The notes: generated by a model not told the origin, from the letters alone. A stretch of 64,000 bases of DNA from Methanobrevibacter sp. (GCF_017427765.1 NZ_JAFRSC010000022.1:1-64000), one strand, 5' to 3'; positions 1 to 10,226 are shown, numbered from the stretch's first letter. Numbers and translations are program-made.

Positions 1-40
1 TAATTTTTTTTAAATTATTTTCATCTACCAGAACCATTGT

Positions 41-56
41 TAACTATTTATAGTTA
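41..56. promoter_or_regulatory. Perfect inverted repeat upstream of sufC
   Basis: TAACTAT-TT-ATAGTTA is a perfect palindrome about 60 bases before the sufC start, in the promoter-proximal region. Its size suits a dimeric helix-turn-helix repressor. That a Fe-S or redox regulator binds here is inference; no regulator gene lies next to it. Confidence 0.4.
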
Positions 57-115
57 GTTAATTATAATTATATTATTATAAAACAAATTCATATTTTATT
101 TTTTAAGGTGATTAT

Positions 116-871
116 ATGTTGCTTGAAATAGAAAATTTGGCGGTTGAAGTGGCCGGTAAAAAAGTTTTAAAGGATATCAATCTCTCTATTGCTGAAGGAG
201 AAACTCATGTTCTTTTAGGACCTAATGGTGCAGGTAAAAGTACTTTATTTTTAACAATTTTGGGTTTTCCAAATTATAAAATTGTTAACGGCACTATCAA
301 ATTTAAAGGTCAGGATATTACTGGGTTATCCACTGCAGAAAGAGTTAAATTAGGTATTGGAGTAAGTTTTCAAACACCTCCTGCAATTAGGGGAGTTTCA
401 GTAGGAGATTTATTGAAAATCATTTCTAATCAGGATGTTAGTGATGAATTAAATCCTAGAATGCAAGAATTGGCTAGACAACTTAAATTCAGTGATGAGT
501 TCTTAAATCGTGATGTCAATTTAGGATTTTCCGGAGGGGAAGTTAAACGTTCCGAAATTTTGCAGTTGCTTGCTCAAATGCCGGATTTCACCATGTTTGA
601 TGAACCTGATTCCGGTGTGGATATTGAAAATGTAGAATTATTAGCTTCTGAAATTGGTACTTTATTGGATAAAGATAAACCACAACGCAGTAGAAAAAGA
701 AGTGGACTTTTAATTACTCATTTAGGTTATATTTTAAATTTTGTTAGTGCTGATAAAGCGCATGTTTTAATTGATGGGGTCATTTCCTGTTCTGGAAACC
801 CGTCTGAAATTTTAGAAGATATTAGAAAAAACGGTTTTAATGGATGTGTTGAGTGTGCGCAATGTTTATGA
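116..871 (+). CDS. sufC: SufC, Fe-S cluster assembly ABC ATPase
   Basis: Cytosolic ABC-type ATPase that powers the SufBC scaffold for iron-sulfur cluster assembly. The 251 residues carry Walker A GPNGAGKS (about 35-42), a signature-like GFSGGEVKRS (about 137-146), Walker B MFDEPDSGVD (about 160-169) and the H-loop ITH near 200-202. Length and the divergent signature are typical of SufC rather than transport ATPases. The ATG follows GGTGAT at good spacing. The gene overlaps sufB, so the two are surely co-transcribed. No sufD is adjacent, which fits the minimal archaeal SufBC system. Supplying clusters to the Fe-S-rich hydrogenase genes downstream is a sensible but inferred link. Confidence 0.95.
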   Translation: MLLEIENLAVEVAGKKVLKDINLSIAEGETHVLLGPNGAGKSTLFLTILGFPNYKIVNGTIKFKGQDITGLSTAERVKLGIGVSFQTPPAIRGVSVGDLLKIISNQDVSDELNPRMQELARQLKFSDEFLNRDVNLGFSGGEVKRSEILQLLAQMPDFTMFDEPDSGVDIENVELLASEIGTLLDKDKPQRSRKRSGLLITHLGYILNFVSADKAHVLIDGVISCSGNPSEILEDIRKNGFNGCVECAQCL

Positions 872-2090
872 AGATGCTGAAAGAGCAAAAGATAAAAAAG
901 CAGCAATCGGTGCTGATGTAACTATTGAAAACTTCACTGATGAAACTGTTAATGCTTTGGACATGATTGATGATTTGAATGATTTAAATAAACAGACCAA
1001 ATCAGATCTTTTAAAAGTAGGTGTTGATACTGACGAAAAAAACAGGTCAGGTTCCTTTTTACAAGTTGACCAAAGTAATATTTTTACAAATAACACTATG
1101 TCTGATTCCATTGAAGTGATGAATATTGGAATTGCATTGGAAAAATATAATTGGCTTGAAGATTACTTGTGGAATGTTGTTAAACCTGATGCTGATAAAT
1201 ACACTGCTAAAACTGCTTTAAGAGAGCAAAAAGATGGTGTTAAAAGCGGTTATTTTGTAAGATCTCTTCCTAATACCTGTGAAGTAATGCCTGTTCAGGC
1301 TTGTATGTTTATCAGTGATGAGGATATTATGCAAACTGCACACAATGTAATTATTGCTGAGGAAAACTCTGAACTTCACTTGATTACCGGTTGTGCAACT
1401 GGTGATGATGTGTCTTCTGCAATGCACGTTGGCGTATCTGAGATGTATTTAAAACCTGGTGCTAAAATAACATTCACTATGGTTCATAATTGGGCTGAAC
1501 AAGTTGAAGTGCGCCCAAGAACTGGAATCAAATTAGGTGATAACTCAACTTATATCAATAATTATATTTTAACCAGTCCTGTAAGTACTTTACAATCTTA
1601 TCCTACTGCTTATTGTGATGGTAAAAACTCAAGAGCTATTTTCCAATCTATTCAGGGCGGTAAAAAAGATTCTATCATTGATGTGGGTTCTAGAGCTTTA
1701 CTTAATGCTGAAGGGGCCCGTGCTGAAGTTATTTCAAGAGCTGTTGCTCAGGATGAATCTAAAATTTATGCCCGAGGTCATTTGTCCGGAGCTGTTCCTG
1801 GTGTTAGGGGACACTTGGAATGTAGTGGATTAGTTTTATCTGATGACAGTTTAATTTATGCAGTTCCTGAACTTGAAGCTAGTTCTGCAAACTTAGAATT
1901 ATCTCACGAGGCTGCTGTAGGTAAAATTGATGAAGATGAGATTAATTACCTAACTTCAAGGGGTATTTCCGAAGAAGATGCGGAATCCATGATTGTAAGA
2001 GGATTTTTAAACATGGATATTACTGGGCTTCCTGATGAATTAGCTCAACAAACTCAAAATATGATTGATATGAGTCTTGATGGAATGTAA
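840..2090 (+). CDS. sufB: SufB/SufD-family Fe-S cluster scaffold protein
   Basis: Scaffold partner of SufC on which Fe-S clusters are built. It is about 416 residues with the beta-helix core and the conserved C-terminal part of the SufBD family (for example GHLSGAVPGVRGHLECSG, then LEASSANLELSHEAAVGKI and a helical tail GISEEDAESMIVRGF). The start is uncertain: ATG at 840 overlaps sufC by 32 bases, and in-frame GTG 846, TTG 849 and GTG 855 are alternatives. None has a strong ribosome site, which fits translational coupling to sufC. The short N-terminus is usual for archaeal forms. The stop codon lies inside a terminator hairpin. Confidence 0.93.
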   Translation: MDVLSVRNVYEDAERAKDKKAAIGADVTIENFTDETVNALDMIDDLNDLNKQTKSDLLKVGVDTDEKNRSGSFLQVDQSNIFTNNTMSDSIEVMNIGIALEKYNWLEDYLWNVVKPDADKYTAKTALREQKDGVKSGYFVRSLPNTCEVMPVQACMFISDEDIMQTAHNVIIAEENSELHLITGCATGDDVSSAMHVGVSEMYLKPGAKITFTMVHNWAEQVEVRPRTGIKLGDNSTYINNYILTSPVSTLQSYPTAYCDGKNSRAIFQSIQGGKKDSIIDVGSRALLNAEGARAEVISRAVAQDESKIYARGHLSGAVPGVRGHLECSGLVLSDDSLIYAVPELEASSANLELSHEAAVGKIDEDEINYLTSRGISEEDAESMIVRGFLNMDITGLPDELAQQTQNMIDMSLDGM

Positions 2091-2126
2091 TTCCATCTAT
2101 TTTTTCCTTTTTTTCTTGTTTTTTTG
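2079..2126 (+). terminator. Terminator of sufCB
   Basis: GATGGAAT-GTA-ATTCCATC forms a perfect 8-bp stem across the sufB stop codon and is followed by several T-runs to about 2126. Confidence 0.75.
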
Positions 2127-2410
2127 ATTTAACTTCATTCTCAAGAATTCTTGTTTTATAGTATATAAACCTTTTGGCTTTAGTTTCTAAGTAACCTTTA
2201 TATTAATTATTAATGAAATATATTAATCAGTACATAATGTTCTGCTGAGCTAGCTCATTAAGTACATAAATTGTGATTTTAAGGCATACCTAAACAGTAT
2301 TCCTTAAAAGAAAAATTTTAAAATTTTTTAAAAAACTTTAAAATTGGATTTAGAAAGATTTAAATTTTTCTAAAGACGGAAAAAAATATTTATAGAGGAG
2401 GAGAAACTCT
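2127..2410 (+). promoter_or_regulatory. Upstream region of the mvh operon
   Basis: This 280-base non-coding stretch precedes mvhD. It holds a 12-base perfect palindrome TGAGCTAGCTCA (2246-2257) bracketed by two direct copies of AGTACATAA (2229-2237 and 2261-2269, 32 bases apart). AT-rich TATA-like stretches follow (around 2360-2392), with a strong ribosome site GGAGGAG just before the mvhD ATG. The palindrome and repeats are candidate operators for hydrogenase control; no experimental support is implied. I see no convincing ORF here. Confidence 0.45.
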
Positions 2411-2836
2411 ATGGCTGATGATGTAAAAATTGTAATGTTTTGTTGCAACTGGTGTTCCTATGGAGGAGCAGACACAGCTGGTACTGCAAGGATGCAATAC
2501 CCACCGAATATTAGAGTTATTCGTGTAATGTGTTCTGGAAGAATTGATCCACAATTTGTTTTAAAAGCATTTAAAGAAGGTGCTGACGGTGTATTTGTAG
2601 CTGGATGTCACATGGGTGACTGCCACTATGATGCAGGTAACTACAAATTAGATCGTAGAATGAGATTAATTTATAAATTAGTTGAAGATATGGGAATTGG
2701 AAAAGAAAGAGTTCACCACGACTGGATTTCCGCATCCGAAGGTGAAAAATTCTCTGAATCTGTTAAAATGATGGTTAACAGAATCAAAGATTTAGGTCCA
2801 GCTCCATTAAAACAACAATTAGATGCTGAAAGATAG
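2411..2836 (+). CDS. mvhD: MvhD, F420-non-reducing hydrogenase Fe-S subunit
   Basis: Small [2Fe-2S]-type subunit linking the MvhAG hydrogenase to heterodisulfide reductase (HdrABC), where electron bifurcation from H2 reduces ferredoxin and CoM-S-S-CoB in the cytoplasm. The 141 residues match MvhD length. Cysteines sit in [11 protein letters not shown] near the N-terminus, at VMCSGRID, and in [13 protein letters not shown]. It is the first gene of the mvhDGAB operon with a strong GGAGGAG ribosome site. No hdrA is present in the window, so the partner must be encoded elsewhere. The final helical region is the expected HdrA-contacting tail (family knowledge). Confidence 0.95.
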   Translation: MADDVKIVMFCCNWCSYGGADTAGTARMQYPPNIRVIRVMCSGRIDPQFVLKAFKEGADGVFVAGCHMGDCHYDAGNYKLDRRMRLIYKLVEDMGIGKERVHHDWISASEGEKFSESVKMMVNRIKDLGPAPLKQQLDAER

Positions 2837-2851
2837 ATTGGAGGAATGAAT

Positions 2852-3778
<927 letters not shown>

Positions 3779-3779
3779 A

Positions 3780-5207
3780 ATGGTTAAACTTACTATGGAG
3801 CCTGTCACTCGTATTGAAGGACACGCTAAAATTACAGTACATCTTGACGATGCTGGAAATGTACAAGAAACAAGATTACACGTTATGGAATTCAGAGGTT
3901 TCGAAAAATTCTTAACAGGTCGTCCTGTAGAAGAATTACCAAGATTAGTACCTCGTATTTGTGGTATTTGTGATGTACAACACCACTTAGCAGCTGCTAA
4001 AGCAGTTGACCAAATTTTCGGTTACGATGATTATGAAATCTTGCCTGCAGCATACAGAATGAGAGAAATTATGAACTGGGGTTCCTACATGCACTCCCAC
4101 GCTCTTCATTTCTACTTCTTAGCAGCACCAGATTTAATCATTCCAAACGGAACTAGAAAAACTAGAAATGTTTTCCAAGTAATTAAAGACATGCCTGAAA
4201 TAGCACTTCAAGCTATTAACATCAGAAGAAACGGTTTAGAAATGGTTAGAAAAATCGGTGGTCGTCCAATTCACCCAACTTCATCCACTCCTGGTGGTAT
4301 TTCTACCGAATTAGATGATGAAACTCAAAAAGATTTACTTGAAAGAGCTAAACAAAATGTTGAATTAGCACAAGCTACTTTAGACTTAGCTATTCCAGTA
4401 TTTGAAGAAAACATTGACTTAATATCTTCATTAGGTAACTTCGGTGACACAAGACACTGTGGTACTGTAAAACCTGATGGAACTTGGGATGTATATAACG
4501 GTAATATCAGATTCAGAGATAAAGATGGAAGCGACATGTTCGAATACAGAAATGAAGAATATGTTGACATTGTTGCAGAACATGTAAAACCTTACTCCTG
4601 GTTAAAATTCCCTTACATTAAAGAATTAGGATACCCAGAAGGTATTTACAGAGTTGCACCATTATCCAGGATTAACGTATGTGACCAAATGCCTAAAGAA
4701 GCACCTCTTGCACAAGAAGCTCTTAAAGCTTTCCGTGATGCATTTGGATATGCTCAAGCACCATTATTATTCAACTATGCTAGACTCATTGAATTATTAG
4801 CATCTGCTGAATGTGCTGCTGCAGCATTAGAAGAAGACTTATCAGCTCAAAAATTCCCTGATGAATTAGAAAGAACTGAAGGTAAAGGTGTAGGTATTGT
4901 AGAAGCACCTCGTGGTACTTTAATCCACCATTACGAATCTGATGATAATGGATTATGTAATTACGCTAACATTGTTGTTGCTACAATCCAAAACAACCCA
5001 GCTATGGAAATGGGTATTCACCAAGTTGCTAAAGATTACATCAAACCAGGTATGGAAGTTGGCGATGAAATCTTCAACTTAATGGAAATGGTTATCAGAG
5101 CTTACGACCCATGTTTATCTTGTGCTACCCACTCAATGGATAGTCAAATGAGATTAGCTGAAGTAGATATTGTAGACAGTGAAGGAAACCTCATTAAAAA
5201 ATTCTAA
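3780..5207 (+). CDS. mvhA: MvhA, F420-non-reducing hydrogenase large subunit
   Basis: Catalytic subunit carrying the NiFe centre that oxidises H2. Both nickel-binding motifs are intact: RICGIC (residues 59-64) and DPCLSCATH (about 443-451). About 24 residues follow the final histidine and are presumably removed by a maturation protease, as in this family. All ligand positions are cysteine, with no in-frame UGA, so this is not a selenoprotein. The 475-residue length is typical. Codon usage is notably biased, as expected for a very highly expressed methanogenesis gene. Confidence 0.96.
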   Translation: MVKLTMEPVTRIEGHAKITVHLDDAGNVQETRLHVMEFRGFEKFLTGRPVEELPRLVPRICGICDVQHHLAAAKAVDQIFGYDDYEILPAAYRMREIMNWGSYMHSHALHFYFLAAPDLIIPNGTRKTRNVFQVIKDMPEIALQAINIRRNGLEMVRKIGGRPIHPTSSTPGGISTELDDETQKDLLERAKQNVELAQATLDLAIPVFEENIDLISSLGNFGDTRHCGTVKPDGTWDVYNGNIRFRDKDGSDMFEYRNEEYVDIVAEHVKPYSWLKFPYIKELGYPEGIYRVAPLSRINVCDQMPKEAPLAQEALKAFRDAFGYAQAPLLFNYARLIELLASAECAAAALEEDLSAQKFPDELERTEGKGVGIVEAPRGTLIHHYESDDNGLCNYANIVVATIQNNPAMEMGIHQVAKDYIKPGMEVGDEIFNLMEMVIRAYDPCLSCATHSMDSQMRLAEVDIVDSEGNLIKKF

Positions 5208-5228
5208 ATTTAAGGGGGTTTTTTACAA

Positions 5229-6464
5229 ATGATAGTATTTAACGAAGATGGCTGTATAAAATGTGGTGCTTGTGAAGGTACTTGTCCTACATCAGCTATT
5301 GAAGTAACACCTGAATCTATTATTCACTGTGACCTTTGTGGGGAAGAACCTAAATGTGCAGATGTTTGTCCTCAAGGTGCATTAAAAGCAGAAGAATACG
5401 AAATTGCTGATGGAATTACTCAAATCAGATTAGTATTCAACTCTGTTTTATGTGACTCCTGTGGTAAATGTGCTGAAGTTTGCCCACAAGAAACTATTAA
5501 TGTCACTGGTGCTAAATTAAAAGAAGTTGAAGGATTCTGTGTAATGTGTCAAAAATGTGTTGACATTTGCCCAGTAGATGTAATTGGTATTCCTGGTCTT
5601 AAAGAACCTGCTGAATATGAACTTGACCTCAAAGGAAAAGGTCCTGTTTACATCAAAGATTGTGTTGGATGTGGAACCTGTGTTGAACCATGTCCTGTAA
5701 GTGCAATTACTCTTGAAGAAGTTGGAAGTCCAGTTACTGTAAATGATGATTGTATTAGATGTGGATTATGTTCCCAAACTTGTCCTTGGAATGCAATATT
5801 TATTGCAGAAAAAGTACCTGTTAAACGTTCTAAAGAAATCACTTCATTTACTTTCGATTCAGCTAAATGTATTGGTTGTAACACTTGTGTAGAAGCATGT
5901 CCTGGAGACTTTATTTCTGCAAACAGTGCAAGTTTAACTGTTGCTATTCCTAGTGTCTGTGCTGCATGTGGCTTATGTGTAAAAATGTGTCCTGTTGATG
6001 CATTAGACATTGAAGTCGAATGGGGTGAAGGTGCTCCTGTAGACGCAGAAGGTATCGGAAGAGACGCAGAAAAATGTGACTTCATTGGTGCATGTGCTAA
6101 CAAATGTCCTACTGAAGCTATTCGTGTAGTTACCAAAACTGGTATGTCCTGCCCTGCTTTAGTAGAAACTGATGCTGAACCATCTTTCACTAGTTGTATT
6201 AGATGTGGAGCATGTGCTTCCGTATGTTCTAACGATGCATTAAAAGTTGAACAATACGAAATCACTATTGACGGCGAACCTGTCGCTAGAGACAGAATTG
6301 CATTCAACCCATCTAAATGTGATCAATGTGGTGACTGTATCGAAGCATGTCCTTATGACATGATTCACAAAACAGAAAATCCTAAATTACCAATTGCAGG
6401 ATTCTGTACTTTATGTGGTCAATGTCTTGAAGCATGTCCTGAAGACGCATTATGTTATAAATAG
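5229..6464 (+). CDS. mvhB: MvhB, polyferredoxin
   Basis: Polyferredoxin of the Mvh operon, an electron carrier of 411 residues. I count twelve 4Fe-4S motifs of the CxxCxxCxxxCP type, which makes six tandem bacterial-ferredoxin repeats. The ninth, CDFIGACANKCP (about residues 283-294), lacks the second cysteine of the consensus, and the second has a CDLCGEEPKCADVCP insertion. The ribosome site is an unusual AAGGGGG ten bases before the ATG. It is the last gene of the operon, and a terminator hairpin begins at its stop codon. Its exact electron partner is not settled by sequence. Confidence 0.95.
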   Translation: MIVFNEDGCIKCGACEGTCPTSAIEVTPESIIHCDLCGEEPKCADVCPQGALKAEEYEIADGITQIRLVFNSVLCDSCGKCAEVCPQETINVTGAKLKEVEGFCVMCQKCVDICPVDVIGIPGLKEPAEYELDLKGKGPVYIKDCVGCGTCVEPCPVSAITLEEVGSPVTVNDDCIRCGLCSQTCPWNAIFIAEKVPVKRSKEITSFTFDSAKCIGCNTCVEACPGDFISANSASLTVAIPSVCAACGLCVKMCPVDALDIEVEWGEGAPVDAEGIGRDAEKCDFIGACANKCPTEAIRVVTKTGMSCPALVETDAEPSFTSCIRCGACASVCSNDALKVEQYEITIDGEPVARDRIAFNPSKCDQCGDCIEACPYDMIHKTENPKLPIAGFCTLCGQCLEACPEDALCYK

Positions 6465-6498
6465 GTGTGTAAACACACCTTAATTTTTTCTTTTTTTA
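6463..6498 (+). terminator. Terminator of the mvh operon
   Basis: AGGTGTG-TAAA-CACACCT stem beginning at the mvhB stop codon, followed by TAATTTTTTCTTTTTTT. Confidence 0.8.
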
Positions 6499-6503
6499 AA
6501 AAA

Positions 6504-7763
6504 TCAGTTTAATTTATCCATTACTACTTTTCCATTAACGATTGTCATTATAGGCATTCCAATATATTTCCAACCGTCAAACGGAGAATATTCTGCTTTT
6601 GTTTTAAATTCATCAATGTCGAATTTGCCTTCTTGTTTTAAATCAATTAATGTTAAGTCCGCATCATATCCGACAGCTATTTTTCCTTTATTTTTAAGAT
6701 TAAATACTTTTGCAGCATTTTCAGATAATATTTTTGGGATTATTTTTAAATCAATGTTTCCTTTATTGACTTCTGTTAAAAGTAATGGAACTACTGTTTC
6801 CAAATTAGGGATTCCTGGAGATGATGACCATACACCTTTTGTTTTATCTTCCAGTGTATGAGGGGCATGATCTGTTCCGATTATGGAAGTTGAATTTAAA
6901 TCATTTAATGAAATGCTGTCACGTTTTTCTCTAAGTGGGGGGTTGGTTTTTATGAATGTGCCATATGTATTATATGCTGAATTATCCAGCAATAAGTGAT
7001 GCGGTGTAAATTCCCAGCTTACATGCATTGTTTTACTTGCATCTTTCGCAAGAGACAATGATTTTGCGGAACTTAAATGGCAAATGTGTAAACGTAAATT
7101 GTTTTCACCTGCAAGTTTTATGGCCTGTGCAACTGATTCGTCTTCTGATTTTGCAGGTCTTGCATAACTGTAGTCTATTGCTTTGTTTTCCTGTTTTTGT
7201 TTTAATTTGTTGGTTTCTTCCTGTACTATTGACTGTTTTTCACAGTGTACACAGACAAGTCCATTATATTCAGTTGTATCTTTCAGATGGCCTAAATTGG
7301 AAAATATTTCTTCTAGGCTTTCGTCAGTTTCCAAATCCATGAAAACTTTAAATGAGACAGGGTTAAGCTCAACCATTTTTTCCATTTCTTTTAGCTCATT
7401 ATGTCCTGCCTGAAGCTCAAAGTTAACCACAGATTTTTCATTTCCAATTTCAATTTTCTCCTTCAGTGCTTTGTAGGTATTGGTCTTTGGAATGGTGTTG
7501 GGCATATCAATCACGGTTGTAAATCCTCCGGCAGCCGCACTTAAACTGCCTGTTTTAAAATCTTCTTTCTGTGTTAGTCCGGGATCTCTAAAATGAACGT
7601 GGGGATCGATAAGGCCTGGTAGAATATAATTGTTTTTTGCATCGATATACTTATCTGCTTTTATAGGATTTTTTGAAATTTCAATTATTTTTCCGTTTTC
7701 TATTTTAATAAAATGTTCTCCAGCATCATCTACAAGTTTACAATTTTTTATAACTAAATTCAT
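6504..7763 (-). CDS. pyrC: Dihydroorotase
   Basis: Zinc amidohydrolase that cyclises carbamoyl-aspartate to dihydroorotate in pyrimidine synthesis. Visible metal-site motifs are DPHVHFRDPG (about residues 54-63), a histidine in VCVHCEK, HICHLSS, and the catalytic-loop GTDHAPHT. The 419-residue length fits class I dihydroorotase. The ATG at 7763 is preferred over an in-frame TTG two codons upstream because GGGGATTTG lies before it. Allantoinase is the main alternative in this superfamily, but the genome context and motif spacing favour PyrC. It converges on mvhB with a shared T/A-rich boundary. Confidence 0.9.
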   Translation of the reverse strand: MNLVIKNCKLVDDAGEHFIKIENGKIIEISKNPIKADKYIDAKNNYILPGLIDPHVHFRDPGLTQKEDFKTGSLSAAAGGFTTVIDMPNTIPKTNTYKALKEKIEIGNEKSVVNFELQAGHNELKEMEKMVELNPVSFKVFMDLETDESLEEIFSNLGHLKDTTEYNGLVCVHCEKQSIVQEETNKLKQKQENKAIDYSYARPAKSEDESVAQAIKLAGENNLRLHICHLSSAKSLSLAKDASKTMHVSWEFTPHHLLLDNSAYNTYGTFIKTNPPLREKRDSISLNDLNSTSIIGTDHAPHTLEDKTKGVWSSSPGIPNLETVVPLLLTEVNKGNIDLKIIPKILSENAAKVFNLKNKGKIAVGYDADLTLIDLKQEGKFDIDEFKTKAEYSPFDGWKYIGMPIMTIVNGKVVMDKLN

Positions 7764-7851
7764 TGTCAAATCCCCATTACTTTAGTTTAATATATGTAGT
7801 TTATATTTTAAAACATAATCTTTTTTTAATTTAATAAATATATTTATTTTT

Positions 7852-8934
7852 ATGTCTCAAGTTTCAAACATTCTGAAGAGGGATTATGAATTATTTTTGA
7901 ATGATTTGTCTCAGGATTATAAAATTTCCGATACCACTTCAGATGAGATTTTAGTGTCAGATTTTACTGAGTATAATCCTTTACATAATGGTCATTTTCA
8001 TTGTATGAAAACTGCAAAACATATGTTTAATGAGTCATTATTTGTAGCTGTTGTGCCGGGATTATTTGAAAGAAGTGGGAGAGGAATACCATATATATTA
8101 CCAAGGGAACTTAGGGCAGAAATTGCAATTTCTGTTGGTGCAGATATTGTAGTTGAAGGACCTCCTATGGGAATAATGGGTTCGGGCCAGTATTCATTAT
8201 GCCTTTGTAAAATGTTTAAAGCCTTAAACACTGATTATATTCCTAGGGGGTATAAACCTGTTGAAGGAATGGATGAAATATTAAAAAGAATTAACATGGG
8301 ACATCATGTAGCTTCAAAACCATATAAAATTGTAGATAAAACTACTAATGAGATTCTGTTAAAAGGTAAATTGGAGGAAGACAACTATGTAATAACCTCT
8401 TTTGCCAATTCATTAAGTAAAATTGGTTTTGATTATGCTGATAAGTTTATTTTTGTTGAGAGAATAGGTGGGGTCAGCGGCACCCTTATCCGTGAAAGCA
8501 TTTTGGAAGATAATTTTGATAATGTATTGGACATGATGCCTTCCAAAACCATTGAGGTTTTAAAACGTGAAATTAAAAATGATTCCATCATTTATGGTAT
8601 TCGAGATGTCGATAGAATTTTAGATACGGCAAATAATTACAGTTTTGAGGAATTGTCCAATTTAAATCTGTTTAATGAAAAATTAGCTCAAAATATTATT
8701 GACAATAGGTATTATGATGATTTAAATCAACTTGAGGATGCTATTCTTCAGGGATTTTCAACACATTTCCGCCAAAGGGTATTAAGTATTTTAGAAAATC
8801 CGATACCTAAAAAAGTAATTTCACAATATATTGATAAATATCCTTCAGTAATCAGAATTTTAGGATATAAAAATAAAAATAGTTTAGAAATATTTAAAAA
8901 AAAGATAAATAATGAAAATATTTCATTATTTTAA
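7852..8934 (+). CDS. TmcAL-like HIGH-family nucleotidyltransferase
   Basis: A 360-residue protein with an HxGH nucleotidyltransferase motif, EYNPLHNGHFHCM (about residues 43-55), and a later ISxTxxR-like GVSGTLIRES (about 205-214). The EYNP[LF]HNGH context is the hallmark of TmcAL (formerly YlbM/UPF0348), the bacterial tRNA(Met) cytidine acetate ligase that makes ac4C34 from ATP and acetate. That the archaeal protein does the same is inference. A different adenylyl- or cytidylyltransferase role is possible. Its last four bases overlap the convergent next gene. There is no clear ribosome site, so it may be leaderless. Confidence 0.7.
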   Translation: MSQVSNILKRDYELFLNDLSQDYKISDTTSDEILVSDFTEYNPLHNGHFHCMKTAKHMFNESLFVAVVPGLFERSGRGIPYILPRELRAEIAISVGADIVVEGPPMGIMGSGQYSLCLCKMFKALNTDYIPRGYKPVEGMDEILKRINMGHHVASKPYKIVDKTTNEILLKGKLEEDNYVITSFANSLSKIGFDYADKFIFVERIGGVSGTLIRESILEDNFDNVLDMMPSKTIEVLKREIKNDSIIYGIRDVDRILDTANNYSFEELSNLNLFNEKLAQNIIDNRYYDDLNQLEDAILQGFSTHFRQRVLSILENPIPKKVISQYIDKYPSVIRILGYKNKNSLEIFKKKINNENISLF

Positions 8935-9923
8935 CGTGTTAAAACTGTATTGATAACATTTTGCGGATTCTTAAGTGCGAATATAGCATCCATATATGTT
9001 GGATAAGCTGCATTTAAGAAGAACAAGTATATTATGTAGTACAATACAACTAAAATCACTATAATTAAGATTATAGTTAATAGTATATCCACAACACCCA
9101 TTGGTTCTTTTTCTTCCTGGTAATTTAAGTTATGGATGTTTTTATCAACGGATTTGTCACCACTCATTTCTCTAGCAATTTCAGCTCTAATTCTTGCTTC
9201 CATTTCTTCTGGAGTCTCATTTCTTGGAGCTACTTTTCTAGTTACCTGTTCTTTAGGTGGTTGTTCAACAGGTCTAGGTTTGTATTCCTTTTTTGTTAGA
9301 GAACCGTATTGTTCTTCATCTTTTGCTAACTGTTCACCTAAAGGAACTTCCTTTTCATCAAAATACAAGTCATCTAAATATTTTTCATATTTGTCCTCAA
9401 GATCTTGTCTTGCACTTGTTTTTTGAGGTTCATAAGAGTGATCTGGATAAATGTAGTCATCTTCTTGAGGTGCTGCTTGTTGTTGAATTTCCTCTTGAGG
9501 ATTATATTCATATTCGTCTTGTGCAACTTGTTGTGGGGCTTGCTGATAAATGCTTTCATCTTCAATTAAATAGGATGATTCCAATCCTCCACTATATTCA
9601 ATATTGTCTTTTATGTTGTATGGAGAATCATCACTAATTGCCTTATATTCTTGAACAGGTTCTTCCTGAGCATATGGTATTTCATAGTCTTCTTGCGGTT
9701 GGTAGACACTTTCTTCAACAGGTTGCTCTTCAACATGAACCGGTTCGGGTTCAACTGTTTCTTGTGGGCTAGAATTATCTAATCCAAGGCCTACAATTTT
9801 TTCCAAACAGTCTTTACAGTAAATTTTTCCAGCAATTTCTAAACCACATTCTTTACAAATGGATTTTCCACATATTGCACAAATATCTGTGCCCTCTCTT
9901 TCAGGATGATAATGACATTCCAT
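8931..9923 (-). CDS. Zinc-finger protein with disordered linker and membrane anchor
   Basis: Unrecognised 330-residue protein with three clear parts. Residues 1-45 form a B-box-like zinc finger (CHYHPE, CAICGKSICKECG, CKDC). Residues 50-255 are low-complexity and rich in Gln, Glu, Pro and Tyr, probably disordered and charged at the end. Residues about 272-300 form one strongly hydrophobic membrane segment, with a short tail after it. The zinc finger is predicted cytosolic with the protein tail-anchored. Function is unknown; an adaptor at the membrane is a guess. The stop overlaps the convergent TmcAL-like gene by four bases. Confidence 0.7.
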   Translation of the reverse strand: MECHYHPEREGTDICAICGKSICKECGLEIAGKIYCKDCLEKIVGLGLDNSSPQETVEPEPVHVEEQPVEESVYQPQEDYEIPYAQEEPVQEYKAISDDSPYNIKDNIEYSGGLESSYLIEDESIYQQAPQQVAQDEYEYNPQEEIQQQAAPQEDDYIYPDHSYEPQKTSARQDLEDKYEKYLDDLYFDEKEVPLGEQLAKDEEQYGSLTKKEYKPRPVEQPPKEQVTRKVAPRNETPEEMEARIRAEIAREMSGDKSVDKNIHNLNYQEEKEPMGVVDILLTIILIIVILVVLYYIIYLFFLNAAYPTYMDAIFALKNPQNVINTVLTR

Positions 9924-9992
9924 AAATTACACACTCTAACGAATAAATTTTATTAATGTATATATTTATTATTTTTATTCATATATATCTTT

Positions 9993-10226
9993 TCATGATT
10001 TGTTTGTTTTTTCAATTATTTTTTCCGCAACTATTTCTGAAGCAATCAAATCGTCAACTGTTGCAAGGAAACTGCCTAAACTTTCACTATTTATTTTATA
10101 ATCGATAGTATTTTTGTTTAGATTGCTTTCAAGATAATTTTCGTTATCAATTTCTAATGAATTATATATCAAGCAAGCAAATTCTTCAGTTTTATAATTT
10201 AGTCTTATTGATCCGTTTATTTTCAT
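9993..10226 (-). CDS. pcc1: KEOPS complex subunit Pcc1
   Basis: Small (77-residue) Pcc1-like protein, the dimerising subunit of KEOPS, which makes t6A37 on ANN-decoding tRNAs with Kae1, Bud32 and Cgi121. The fold pattern is visible: an N-terminal strand KINGSIRLNY, a helix EEFACLIYNSLEI, a strand segment with YKINSES, and a C-terminal helix FLATVDDLIASEIVAEKII. The ATG at 10226 has GTGA six bases upstream; GTG at 10235 is a weaker alternative. It is divergent from rpl10e. Assignment is by overall pattern, as the family has no catalytic motif. Confidence 0.7.
   Translation of the reverse strand: MKINGSIRLNYKTEEFACLIYNSLEIDNENYLESNLNKNTIDYKINSESLGSFLATVDDLIASEIVAEKIIEKTNKS

Noticed and set aside
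3780-5207. Selenocysteine in the MvhA active site
   Set aside because: All four nickel-ligand positions are encoded by Cys codons with no in-frame TGA.
5648-6307. A 219-codon open frame antisense to mvhB
   Set aside because: It mirrors the repeated cysteine motifs of mvhB on the other strand and has no ribosome site. It is a shadow of a highly biased gene.
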